17,611 nt of DNA from Choanephora cucurbitarum (lineage: Eukaryota; Mucoromycota; Mucoromycetes; Mucorales; Choanephoraceae): positions 1 through 17,611 of the forward strand of contig JAIWNI010000247.1 of assembly GCA_025331435.1 (NCBI GenBank), written 5' to 3'. The notes below the pieces were generated by a model that saw only the letters and a list, made by a program, of their open reading frames with translations, was not told the origin of the DNA and made no database searches. A program made the position numbers and the translations under genes. Shown here piece after piece: positions 1 through 10,995 of the stretch (position 1 is its first letter; every line of letters starts with the position of its first letter).

Positions 1-660
1 AAGAAAAACAATCAAGCAAATCACAAAGCTTTATTCCTTCGGTTAAATTATTGTCGATCCAATAGCAATTTCGCTGGAAGCATATCAGAGTAAATAAGTA
101 TATAGATACTTGGTGATTCCGACTGAGCAAGTTTTAGCATTTCATATCGAAATCAGGGGGACTCAGATCATATATGGTATATGTTATACTTCTTTAGGAT
201 TGGCATAGGGTATTATAATTTGTTAATTTGAGCAAATAGGAAAGCTTTATTTTTTACAAAAAAATGAAGATCCATCTAATTACTATACATGGACACCTCT
301 TTAGCTATTTTTCCGGTATCAACCATGCTTCCGATCTAATCCGCCGCAGTGATTCTGTCACCTTTACATCGGAATGATCCTTATATTCACTCTTGCAAAC
401 AGAATGGCATATACGTAAGAAAGTGTAGAGCAAGATGGTAGTTCTTGTTAAGAGTCTAAAGCAAATAAATGAAGCATCTTAATTAATTCTAGTATTGCAG
501 GAAGTAAGATATGCTTACACTTTAATGCGCTCGAGCTGAGATTAATTTGTCTCCTATTTGGACTGGGTTAAATTAGAGAACAGGAACAAATTACGTTTCT
601 TTTTCTTCACACCTGTTTACAGCGAGAGTCATCAAGCATACCAAAAGCAACATGAATGAA
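1..660. other. Left flank, no gene seen
   Basis: AT-rich sequence with stops in every frame and no open frame worth calling. Its only structure is one copy of a diverged direct repeat (230-331), whose partner lies inside the proposed transposon at 1048-1141. The last three bases before the proposed transposon end are GAA. Confidence 0.6.
230..331 (+). repeat. Diverged direct repeat, copy A
   Basis: Aligns by eye to 1048-1141 in the same orientation, at roughly 70 percent identity with small gaps. Shared blocks include CAAATAGG, CTTTATT, AAAATG-AGATCC, TGGACAC-TCTTTAGC and CAACC. It lies outside the proposed CACTA terminus at 661, while copy B lies inside it. It could be a fragment of a related element or an older duplication. 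No coding content was recognised. Confidence 0.5.
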
Positions 661-676
661 CACTACGGCTCAGATT
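661..676 (+). repeat. Left terminal inverted repeat (CACTA)
   Basis: The first 12 bases, CACTACGGCTCA, are identical to the inverse complement of 12169-12180, and 15 of 16 match when extended. The CACTA start is the hallmark of the transposon group to which the internal transposase belongs. Confidence 0.6.
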
Positions 677-686
677 TTGCCCTCGG

Positions 687-704
687 TGACATAATTTTAT
701 GTCA
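687..704. promoter_or_regulatory. Left subterminal palindrome
   Basis: TGACATAATTTTATGTCA is a perfect inverted repeat with an 8-bp arm and a 2-bp centre. The core, GACATAATTTTATGTC, recurs as its inverse complement at 12118-12133. A symmetric site at both ends suggests binding of a dimeric transposition protein. This is inference from position and symmetry only. Confidence 0.5.
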
Positions 705-3700
705 AAAATGAACAATATTTTTTGAGGTTTTTATTAATGCAATCGCAAAAAAAGTTATTCTGCTACCGTCAAAATTTTGTTCACCCACAACAAAGAAATG
801 CCAACCTGGGCTTTTTTATTTGACATTGATCCAATGGAAAAGTAGGGTGTATTCAATAGGAATGAATTCGGTTTGATAGATTTTGCTTACGCATATTGTA
901 AGAACAAATGGGATCAAGTGGATTAGGTATACATGAATGCGCATGTTTCTTAGTATGATGACAGGATTAGTTTGTTTATAGCCATATTAGGCTTCTCTAG
1001 ATTGAGCGTCATTTAAAATTTAGGTATGCTTATTGGATGTATAGGGTCAAATAGGGCTTCTTTATTATAATAAAATGTAGATCCTTATATAATCCATATT
1101 TGGACACTTCTTTAGCATACTATGGATTCCAACCGTCGTTCTACTAGCTAGTATGATGCTTTGGACACTTCCAATTCAAATGATACATTGGGAATCCAGA
1201 TACGCCTTTTAGTTGACCTTTGAGAGCAATTTCTAGATAAATAATACGTCTTATTATCAGAATTCAGCCTTTTAAAGAATCTTTTACCGCTTGACAGATC
1301 TAGCGCTTGAATCAATTTTGCTTTGAAATTCAGCTGGATTTTTTGTTCTTGGCTTGGTGATTTCTTTTTTTCTTAAAGTTCTATAAACCAGATGATGCAA
1401 ATGGAACAGTAGAACAAGTCACCAGAAGAGCCAAGCAGTCAACATAACAAGCGATATAGAAAAAGAAACACTTGATAGACAGTCTATTTGAAAAAAAGAA
1501 TAAAGATGAGACTTCTATCACTTGTATAAAAAATAAGTTGAATTGTCCCCATTGACGCGTCTTTGTTACCAATCATGAGTACAACTTGTTCTCTAAGCAA
1601 GTTATTCAAACTAGATCTTGACAGAGACTACAATCAAAGAAGCAAATACACGAAATAGAGTTGAGTTTACCGCTTGAGGGCCGGTTTTGTCACTTCTCTC
1701 AACGATGCGCGGAAGATTCTTAAGGTTTGCACTTAAATGAGTCACGACATGCGTCCATCGGTTGGGCAATGAACCTTACATTCAAGTAGCACAGCCAAAT
1801 TGCAACGCAGAGTTATTGAACAGATGAAAGCAGACGATACCAGTGTTACGAGAGTCAATAGCAGGTAAGAATGTAACATTTAAGCAGGCCATCTACTGAT
1901 GAGTACCTCAGGGTAGGCAGCAGGATTATGTAGGCCTGTAGATGTGCAGATACGGTCAAAGTCAGACAGAAAAAGCAATCAAAATTACCAAAACGACGAG
2001 AAACTGAAGTCAACCGAGTCAATTAGGCATCATGCAACCTGAATCACACAATGTAATGCATGATGAGATATGAACGACCAAGTACGTAGACAGGAAGCAT
2101 AAATCAGAAAGAAAAATGCCTAAGAAACCTTAAAACGATCTATAGACGAGAATGGATTAGCTAAATGAGAGTATAGCAAGTGATGAAGTTGGATAGGATA
2201 AAAGCATACGATGGAACAAGGAAGAAGAGAAGCGAGTAAATGGATTGATTGGAAGGAAGCAAAGATTATGGATGCCTATGAAGATTGGATTGGTAGGTGA
2301 AAGTCAAATTAAGATGTGTATGGATAATTGAACGTCATAATGAATGGCACACATGTTGCGTAAACAAAGTATTGGATCTAAATCACCCAGCGTAGAAGAT
2401 ATAGATTATACAGTATAAGAGTTACCCATTATAAATCATGCTCAGGATAAGAGGTAAAAGGTGGCATGATTTTATTGAAATGATCGCTGATAAGCTCCTT
2501 CGTTGTCTAGGTGAATGCCACAAGATGTTGTACACATTGTGAAAAGACTTGCAGAGGTCTTGCACATACTACCATTGGAAAACCAAAGTCAAATTGTGCA
2601 TTATGATAATCTTTTTCTTTCAAATAAAGGTTGCTTTTTACTGTGCATTTGAGGAAAAGAAAAGAATTAAAAAAAATGGGGGATAGAGAAAATTCAGTCA
2701 GTATTTAGTATAATCTGAGTAGTGATGGGAAGAAAAGACAGCGAACCACTAATGAAGTGATTGCAAAAATAACGAAATAAGTCGATGTCTTGGATTTGCA
2801 TGAAATATCTTAAAGCGCCACCAAGTCATCTGTGATAATTTAAGTACTTTTCTACAATAAACAAAAGGACATCAAATTCAAATAAGGAGCGTTGTAGATA
2901 GAACGGTGTTAATAGTTTGATAATCATTCAACCCACATATTCAGATTCAAGAGTGCATGAGGATGATCAGAGGGCTCACGATGTGAAACTGTGACAAAGA
3001 AAATCCCGTATTGAATAGTGATAGAGATAACAGCGTAGGTGAAATCGAAAGCAATGAAGGGACCTTCACAAAGGCATTGAAAATGTTTTGTGTGATGCTT
3101 GAGGCACTTTAAAGACTTTCACTCGTAGGTCTAATTTTATGATGTATCCATTTAGTGCTGGCTTCCATTAATAAAGTTTAAAATGTGTTGACTGATTTAC
3201 TCGCTTCTTGTCTTGATCAGAGTCGAAGTAAAGATTGATATTAATTTAACAAATAGCTTTTTTTTGCAACAGAGGTTTTATTATGAGAATCAAAGTATTG
3301 CTATATAGTTTTGCATAAGTTCATGGATAATAGAGTGATTGAAGTCGAAATGATAAATGGAAGCGATATGGTTACACAGATTAAAAATAAGAGAGTTAAA
3401 TGAGTCGATTAAAAAGGGACGATTGTACACAGAATGATCTTAAAGAGTACATACTTAACAGAGTCGATTGAAGTAAGCAGACACAAAGCTTAAAAAAAGC
3501 TGGCTTCTCTTTTATCAGACTGAAGGTTTGCAATGATTTAGTTACTCAAATGGGAAAAGAGAAAAGTAGAAGAAAAAGAGCCAAGGTATATAAAAGTTCG
3601 GAATATATACAACATATCTCTCTAGGTATCACAAGAGAGTGGCTTTTATTGTTTTTAACTATGAAATGTACACATGGTCATCAATTTTCTTTTTCTTTCC

Positions 3701-3746
3701 CTCTAACCCAACCCTTCTTTATTTCATATTATTTGATACTATACAA
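705..3746. other. Left arm of the element, no gene seen
   Basis: About 3 kb without a convincing coding region. It holds the second copy of the diverged repeat (1048-1141), a 12-bp direct repeat TTTGGACACTTC (1099-1110 and 1160-1171), and a loose cluster of AGTCGA-containing sites between 2780 and 3470. A TATA-like TATATAAAAG occurs near 3587-3596, but only a short open frame follows it and that frame runs into the 3' end of the convergent transposase gene. The 1600-3500 stretch is purine-rich on the plus strand. Confidence 0.5.
1048..1141 (+). repeat. Diverged direct repeat, copy B
   Basis: Partner of 230-331, in the same orientation and roughly 70 percent identical by eye. It sits about 390 bp inside the proposed left terminus. 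Confidence 0.5.
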
Positions 3747-6700
3747 CTACATATCTCTACGTCTACCGCAACTTCTACCGTCTAATTTCTTATAATATAG
3801 GGCGTTCTCCCAAATGACCTTGTATTGACACTCGTTGTCATTGTATCGGATGAAGCCCGCCAAAGTGATAATATCACTTACGTTGCAGACAATCACCTTC
3901 CTGTCTTCATTGTTGGGAAATACCTCTATGATTGGAATCCCAAAGTTACCCATAGCACTATTCTTGACTAAAAATACAACAGCCAAGTGATAGACAGTAC
4001 CATGATGTACGTGCACAACAAAAGTTATCACATCGACTACAAACCAAGACAAATTGCGAGACCTGATACATATAAGTACTATATTCAAAACATTTTAAAG
4101 CCGAGGTATATAAACAGTTACCTGATAGATTCCTTGGCTTCAAAGACAACTAAGTTGTTGGCCCTCTTAACGTTCTTCTGATTACCTCGATGCCATCTTG
4201 ATTGTATAACGACACCGTCTATCATAACTCTTGCTACCATTTGACATTGTTGTTATCCAGGAAGGTCGATCCACCTGACAGTCTTGCAAAATACTTCTCC
4301 ATTGCTTTTCTTATATTGAGGATAGGTACGTTTGCAATCTCCATATCATCATTCAATACTGCTTGCTGAAATTTCTCCCATAACTGTGGTAACACGCCTT
4401 CTTTGTCGTCAGGATGGTCTTCGTATTCTGCTTCTCTTGTGCGTCTTGCCCGTATTAACCCGCTTTGGCTCAAGATACTACTGTATGTCTTGAAATAGTT
4501 GTATCTCTTCAAAATATTACTTGTTTCTACATCCGGTGCTGACTTAGAACGAGACAAGTTGGTGTACTTTTGGATTGTTCGTACAAGTGATCGGCATGAG
4601 TAATAACGCAAAGGGCCATACCGCTTGATCAACTCATATATGTGGTATGAAGCAAAGTGATTGTTCATAGTCCACACACGCACCATTAGTCTACGTCCAG
4701 CAATTTCACCTTTAAGGAAAGTGGCCCATATGTTAAAAAATCTATACTAAGTGATGAGTATTAACGGACAACCTTTTAGGTATGCTTGATTATTATCACC
4801 TTTTCATATCCTCAAGCTCGCTAGCTGAAATGGACCTTTGTAGACTTATGGAGCACGCATTTACCAAACTAATCAAAGCTTTTTTGGCCGCTGGATACTT
4901 CAAATTCGGGATGATCATTGTTGGGACGATGTGTAGTAAGAAGAACTGCCAATCAACAGCACGAAGAGGACCTTTTTTCAATTGGAAGGAAAAGTTAAAG
5001 ATTGTTGGATTAGTTGATTTGCCTCTGGTGATATATTCTAATAAGTTTTGAAAAAAGTTTGGTTGAATGAAATCGAAAGAGTAATCAGAGGAGCCTTTGA
5101 CTTTAAAGTGACTGTTTGCTTTAGGATCTAAAAGGTTACAGACTAAATGTCCTAGGCCATGACCTATCATGTGCAACTCATCACCGAAGAAGGAAAAGGT
5201 ACCCATAAATGTTGGTAATGAAGTAAGCAATTCAGGTACACCTTTCATTCCTTTTGCCTACGACTAAAAGTTAATTAAACGTTACATAGCTTTGATATAG
5301 TCCTTGACTTACAATGTCTCTTTCTTTCAAGCTTTCGATAGTCCTTTCGTTACCAACAGAAGGAAAGTATTTGCCATGAATGCAATCTGGTGCTGGATCA
5401 CTTGCTTTCACTGAGCAGATACGACAACCGTAGGTGTGAGTGTGACTGGCGAAGCTTATCAATTCAGCAATTCCGGGGATATCGCCAGTAACACCTAGAA
5501 TCGCAACGTTGCCATTGAATCTTTCTACGCCTTCTTTGTTGATGACGAGTCCTTTTTCGTAAAGAGAGTTGACTTCAGCTATGACAGGTTGCAAAAAGGA
5601 TACTAAGTTCTTGGGCTTTCCCGGACAAACAGCAATCTGAATCATGTATTCATCTTTGGTTCTATGATTTAGAATATTTGAGATAAGCATTATGGGCAAT
5701 AATGTTGACAATGTCATTAATCACTCACCGATGTTGAGGATGAATATTCATTATTAGGCAGTTGATCATGACTTGGTGCGACTTTTGAGAATTCTTATTC
5801 TGATATCCATCCAAGAAGAGTACAAGGCAAATGGTGTTTGGATCGACGATGTTATCCTGCATTAACTTACGAAAGTTACAGCCAGAAAAGATGTCCTTGT
5901 ATTCGGTGCTGTTTTGATAATCGCTGATGAAAAAATCATGGCCATAATTCAAGATGTCTAGTTTGTCATCATCAGCATAAAGCTCAGTCAACGCTTTAGC
6001 TACTGATGTGTAAGATATTTGCTTATGAGGAATCAATTCAGGTAAAAGCATAATAGGTTCCCTGTTCTCATCATTTCTCTCCAACTCATACTCCACTTCG
6101 TTTTTGTATCTAGGCTGATTGCAATCATCGGCTTGACACTTGATGATATCAGGTCGATCAACTGGATACAAGTAGCATCCATTTTGGCATACATCTTGCT
6201 TCTTAGTAATGATTGACTTCCCTGCTGATCATACGGCGGTATGTATCGGGGGACTGAAGTAACTCGCCATGAAAAGTGCCTGATACAATCGTTAACATGA
6301 CTATCAAGCCATCAAGGCAAGTGCGATCTCTTTGAGTTTACCTTCAACACCAAAACGAACAAAAATGTTATTGTTCAAGTAGTTGACAATATCTCTTTGA
6401 CATTGTCTAGGAGTTCTAGATTCTTCTAACAGACGCATGAATCCCACCTGCTGCTTTTTGAAATTCTGTCATTTCTTCACCAGGTATCCAATTTAGTTCG
6501 ATAGGATTGTTAGTTTCTAGGGATGTATTAAAGGTTAATACCTCTGTCAGTCAGTTGATTTAGACTATTTACCATAAGCGTTGCTGACAGTCTGTGCAAT
6601 GATTTCAGCTCCAAATGGATTTGAAGTGTATTCGGGACTACTGATGTCGCTATCAACTGGAGATGGTGCAGCTAAAGGACTGCTGATGTTACTTGGCATT

Positions 6701-6870
6701 TGAGCTTCAGTCATGGAAACATCTTCGTTGTTTCCCGAAGGTCTATCGCCTGCTTCTTCTTGTTCTTCGGCGTATCTAGTAGCACATTGTTTTTTGTTAC
6801 TATGCTCGGTAAGTTGCTCGACAGAGTCGAATGATCGTTTGCAAAAGACACAACAAAGGAAAGAAGACAT
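3747..6870 (-). CDS. tnp2/CACTA-type transposase, seven exons, two frame breaks
   Basis: Proposed cut-and-paste transposase acting on the surrounding element. Exons I infer (minus strand): 6870-6573, 6516-6342, 6224-5729, 5661-5313, 5257-4800, 4741-4122 and 4062-3747. Introns are 56, 117, 67, 55, 58 and 59 nt with GT-AG ends, and the phases join correctly. The start at 6870 (MSSFLC) leads straight into a C2HC finger (C7, C10, H23, C29). Exon 3 begins with a second Cys cluster (CQNGC, then C and C before QPRY) and holds LFLDGYQ. Exon 4 holds GVTGDIPG and a CRIC motif. Exon 5 holds DELHMIGHGLGHL and RAVDWQFFLLHIVP. Exon 6 holds NNHFASYHIYELIKRYGP. These match the layout of tnp2-like (Transposase_21/Plavaka-type) transposases; the Asp codons at 5809-5811 and 5481-5483 are candidates for the DDE triad. 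The total would be near 900 residues. The frame is lost by one extra base at 6455-6459 and one missing base near 4234-4254, so this copy is probably inactive unless those are assembly errors. Confidence 0.75.
4234..4254 (-). other. Frame break 2 in the transposase
   Basis: Exon 6 ends in one frame with LDNNNVKW and TAG (4236-4234). The adjacent frame continues with a sensible sequence (MVARVMIDGVVIQSRW) into a good donor at 4121. One base appears to be missing between 4254 and 4234. The last intron (4121-4063, GTAACT to ATCAG) and the final exon, ending with TAG at 3749-3747, fit the shifted frame only. Confidence 0.6.
6455..6459 (-). other. Frame break 1 in the transposase (homopolymer)
   Basis: Exon 2 reads EEMTEFQK in one frame and FMRLLEESRTPRQC in the next, with stops soon after the first. 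The switch maps to a run of five T on the plus strand (five A on the coding strand); four would keep one continuous frame. No GT-AG pair that I could find bypasses it. It is either a real one-base insertion or a homopolymer sequencing error. Confidence 0.6.
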
Positions 6871-7848
6871 GGTTGTAAGTTGATCGAGTAAGTTAAAGGA
6901 TGAAAAAAGGTGTTGTAATTGAAAGTTTAATAAAGATGAAAGCACAAGAGATGCTATAATACGGTTTGCTTTATATACTAGCTGTTGTTTCCACTATTAC
7001 TTTTGTAACGATTATTCTTTAGGTTGTTTTTAAACTAACATATGCGTATTAGTTTAGTTAAGCCTTAGCATCTAGTGAATTAAGAAAGCATATTTGATTA
7101 TTTAATCCAATTGGACTCTAACGTCACCCAATCTTTTTCTAATACTAACAAGGCTCACCATTAGAATGAACTATATTTAGACAATAAGAGTTAATTTTGG
7201 AATGATGTTTATTCTAAACCTGAACATTCAAGACGTACGTGCTTGATGATGCATAGACAACTGAGAGCCGATTTAATATTGCTGCATATAATCTACTTTT
7301 GTCATATACAGTAGATGCATTTTGGATATTTAAGAAGGTACCCCTATGAATGGTATGTGCATGTCTCTATTCTATCTATTTCCAGAACATCGCTGCGATT
7401 ATTTATTTCTTGCATTCTAAATACGTTCATCTCATACTAACTGCGGTTCTGGCATGATGTCTGTGTTTTTCTCCATAAATGTACATAATATAGTAGACAA
7501 AAAAGGAGACGTTAACATCAATTATGCGTTTTTATTCCAAGATTAAAATAGCAATTATCCTAGCGACTATTTGTGAGAATTACCCCTAGGTAATTTATGC
7601 CTTCTTATAGTCCATTTAGAATTAGACAATAGAGTGTAGCAGACATATTTGGAAGGTTAGCTCTATATATCATATATTTATTTCTTAGAATCATATCTGC
7701 TTCATGTCTCATTACTTCAACGGTTTTTATTATACATTCTGAATGCCTAATTTGCATGAGAAGTTGAATATTCAACATTTAAGAGTGGTTTGCCTTTTGT
7801 TTATTGATCTTCTAGTACCCTTCTTTTTCATATCAATCAATCTCTAAA
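6871..7848. promoter_or_regulatory. Divergent intergenic region between the two transposon genes
   Basis: About 980 bp, with start codons pointing outward at 6870 (minus) and 7849 (plus), so both promoters must lie here or in introns. A TATA box serves the minus gene. None is obvious for the plus gene, whose start is preceded by a pyrimidine-rich tract and CAATCAATCTCTAAA. Weak repeats are visible: TTAGACAATA near 7176 and 7619, and similar stretches ending GCATTCTAAATAC (near 7420) and ACATTCTGAATGC (near 7735). No open frame of interest was seen. Confidence 0.55.
6970..6977 (-). promoter_or_regulatory. TATA box of the transposase gene
   Basis: On the minus strand the sequence reads TAGTATATAAAGC, with TATATAAA at 6977-6970, about 100 bases before the chosen ATG at 6870. 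Position and consensus fit a fungal TATA box. No second clear TATA is seen for this gene. Confidence 0.55.
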
Positions 7849-8951
7849 ATGAAATTCTCTAAAAACTCTGCTGAGTCATTGATTAACTCTTGTATCAAGA
7901 CAGAAGAAAATGTAGTTATATTGAAGCAAGAAATTGCAGGCCTCAGACAACAGATAGCTTCATTTAGTGACACCGTCGATAGATGTAATAACATTTTGAG
8001 ACAATACTCTGCTCCTGCTGGTAAATATAATCACACTCTTTCTTTTTACTGATTATTTTATTGATACTAACTTTTTATTTTCTGTAGATACCAATCTATT
8101 CCATGATGACCAAGACATCGCTGAAGAAAGACAAGTACCCATTCTGGATGTGATTCAAGAACCGCGCACATGTCAATTGAAGGGAGATTCGGATGTTTAC
8201 GCTGTTCGTATCAAATACTTTCTTCAGCATTGGCTCGGCATGCCATTTTTACTGACATTGAATGAGACTCCACAGGACCGCATTAAAAAAGAAAGAGCTT
8301 TCGAGTATTACAAGGGAATACTTTACAACCACGCTAAATCAGCTTGTAACCATATGATTAAGAGATGTGAAAACGACAATGTTGATTGGAAAGTCTGGAC
8401 TTACAAAAATGTACCTGTCGAGAGAAAGATGAGAGCTTACCGTCAACTGCGTAAATTTGCCGGCATAAGTGACATTCCTACCTATCGTTGTGAGTCGTAC
8501 TGGTTGGAAAAAAAGTTGATTGAGAAGTTCTACCGTCATAAGCCTAGAAAAACTATCAAAAAGGTATGTTATAATGCAACAATCACCTACTTGCCTATAT
8601 TAATTTTTATCCACAAAACAAAAAGACAAACAATGGCGGTAGTGGCAAAGGAAAAGAAAAGGAAAGAGATGTGACCTGGAGTAACCAAGTAGAAGACGAC
8701 GAGCAGCAGCAGCAGTCGCAAGAGGATGACGAAGAAGCTCTCTCTTGGGATTCAGATTTAGAACAATTTGCTGATCAAGGTGAAGAAGAAGATAATGAAG
8801 ATCAGCTTTTCGATGAAGGGGATGAAGAAGAAGGTCCATCTAGTCAGCCACCAGCAAAGAGAAGGTATAGTATAATTCACAAAATTATTCAAATACACTT
8901 TTTAACAATTATAACTTCAATAGAAGAGACGAAATCTCAAGCGATGCATAA
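7849..8951 (+). CDS. Coiled-coil, acidic partner protein of the transposon, four exons
   Basis: Exons: 7849-8020, 8088-8563, 8626-8864 and 8924-8951. Introns are 67, 62 and 59 nt with GT-AG ends; intron 1 has GATACTAAC before its TTTCTGTAG acceptor. All phases fit and give one intact 304-residue frame ending in TAA at 8949-8951. Residues about 18-53 (EENVVILKQEIAGLRQQIASF onwards, quoted in part) have heptad spacing typical of a coiled coil. Residues about 70-215 are Lys/Arg- and aromatic-rich (YFLQHWLGMPF, CENDNVDWKVWTYK, YWLEKKLIEKFYRHKPRK). Residues about 235-290 are mostly Asp, Glu and Gln, and the end carries PPAKRRRDE, a likely nuclear signal. I do not recognise a named family. By its place opposite the transposase it could play the role of the second CACTA protein (subterminal DNA binding, complex assembly), but that is inference. 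Reading through intron 2 would instead end after KKRKEM at 8674. Confidence 0.7.
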
Positions 8952-10995
8952 ACTTGAATGTCTTTTCTTCATCTTTAGATAATTCTATTTAGATTAATCA
9001 TTTCACTTTATTATCTCAATCTCTCCTAATTTCAACATTATCTTTAGCCCTTCCACTTTCTCTCACTTCCATTATATTTCTTTCTTCACTACAATAAACT
9101 TAGGGTGGGTGGTTGGCATTATAGGTAAGCAGTTAGTTTGATCGTCGATACCAGTACAAATATGAGTATGGATATCTTGCTTTTTCTTGCGTCAATTAAC
9201 TTTTCTCATGAGTAGAAGACCTATAATGTGTATTTTGATTAGAGAGTCTTGTGCTCTCCTAGTATTCAGCACAAAAGATAAGCTAGCTCATAGGCTTAAG
9301 TCTATTGCTCTGATGCTGAGATGTTGAAGTTCTTTATGGATGTAAAAATAACATAGACTATCTCGTCTTATGTGTTTATTGTCATGTACAATATCAAACT
9401 TTTAATATAAAAGCCTTCATATGAGACACTCATATCTTACTTGAACTTCTCAAGTAATCATCTTAGTGTATCATACTTGTAGTATAGTCGTCAAATTTAG
9501 TGATGTTGATGATATTGCCCGTATTTATCCGTCCAATAGGGTAGCAGGTATTTCCATCATTTTATTTTCTCGATTCATCTTCAACCAACGGGGGGCTTGG
9601 TTTTCCTTTTCCTTTTATTTTCCTTTTATCTCAAAAACTTCGAAAGCTTGCATCATTTCACATATCGTAAGTAAACACTTCTATATCATAAAGTCAACCT
9701 ATAGTACTCACACTGTTATCTGTTGAAACCTGACAGGTGCAAAAAAAATGCCGATCAGAATATTAAACGTACACGACTTGATATTATTTTTCAGAATAAA
9801 CATGAATCTACCACCAAATATTCTTCGTCGTTGATTACAATCTATATTATGAAGTAACTGCGTCTGGTACTTAAGCCAGGCTTTATAGCGCCATAAGCTT
9901 GAAAGAATTCATTCAACCTGAGTGAGAAATCGATCATATTGTAATCAATTAGCGGATAGTGTTATTTATAGCCTTAGATAACCTATAAGCAATATGACTA
10001 GCTTATCATTAAGATGGCAAGTTTGACATAACTCAATTATATGCTTTATACGTAAGGTATTTTTATTCAATCTGAATAGGCATTGATCAGTAGAATCTAA
10101 TTTTTAGTTGAATAGACGCATGTACATCACCACCAAAATGGACAATTTGTATATGATCTTGATGTGAACAGCGGATGGTTTGTGCTACAGCTTTCATGAT
10201 ACACGCTTGCTGAGACAGTGAAAGCCTACGGTAGATGCAATTGTTGATTGTTGGTGAATGAAAGATCACGGCGCAAAATGAAATGATAACCAAGTTTGGA
10301 ACTGTGGATAGACTAGATCTACTTTCATTTATTCAGTGCGATATGAAGGATAACAGCATCTTTCACTATTTTTTAACTGAAAGACTTTATTGTACGACAC
10401 GAACAAAGTAAACAGAGCTGGTTGTTAAAGATTTTTACAATGCATACTTCAACTATAACGTGATGAAGATGGATAGTCATGTAAATACAACATTCTCAAA
10501 CATAGCTCAAATACTTGAATTGTTGATAACCTAATGGATAGCTATTCTTATCGACAATGACCTTGTACATTGGTTTAGCTATTGCAAGTTAAGAGCACAA
10601 TTAGACTGGATGCTTCAATGGATTATATCAATCACATGGAAGTGAAGAAATAAGCCTTAATGGTTTATAATATGACGAAATAAAAATAAGGCTTTGTCTG
10701 AAGGCTATTGCATTTGCCTTTCGTACTATATAAACTGCCTTTTATCTTAAGCTAGCATGCTTCCGATTTGGTGATACCTCCCTTAATAGGTAGAGCCAAA
10801 GCCATATTATAACTTCTTATTTTTTCCTGACATCACACTTCCTTTACAATTTTTTTTCTTATAGCTCTATATACCTTTGCGAACGAACCAAAATGCTATT
10901 TCTTTTCAAGCAAACAGTACAGTGCTTTTAGGAGTGCAATATTAGAGTGAAGCTGGTGTAATAGCTAATCTCTTTTCATAGACGATTGCAACTTT

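Noticed and set aside
2438..2542. Short 34-codon frame starting MLRIRGKRWHDF
   Set aside because: Too short and isolated; no splice partners could be supported.
3550..3795. Plus-strand open frame of 81 codons preceded or accompanied by a TATA-like string
   Set aside because: Low-complexity Phe/Ser/Leu content, overlap with the transposase last exon, and no homology that I recognise.
4782..5051. Plus-strand open frame of 89 codons, and others like it on the opposite strand of the transposase
   Set aside because: It lies opposite exon 5 of the transposase, which has recognisable motifs; its own sequence shows none.
6544..6572. A 29-nt version of transposase intron 1
   Set aside because: The alternative acceptor CCCTAG at 6517 gives a 56-nt intron in the same phase, matching the size of the other introns.
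2746..9504. Other CACTA or TAGTG words (2746, 9088, 9464, 9500) as closer ends of the transposon
   Set aside because: Their neighbouring bases do not form matching inverted repeats when compared.
9466..9726. Open frame of 86 codons
   Set aside because: It begins with GTG rather than ATG and has no recognisable feature; likely chance.
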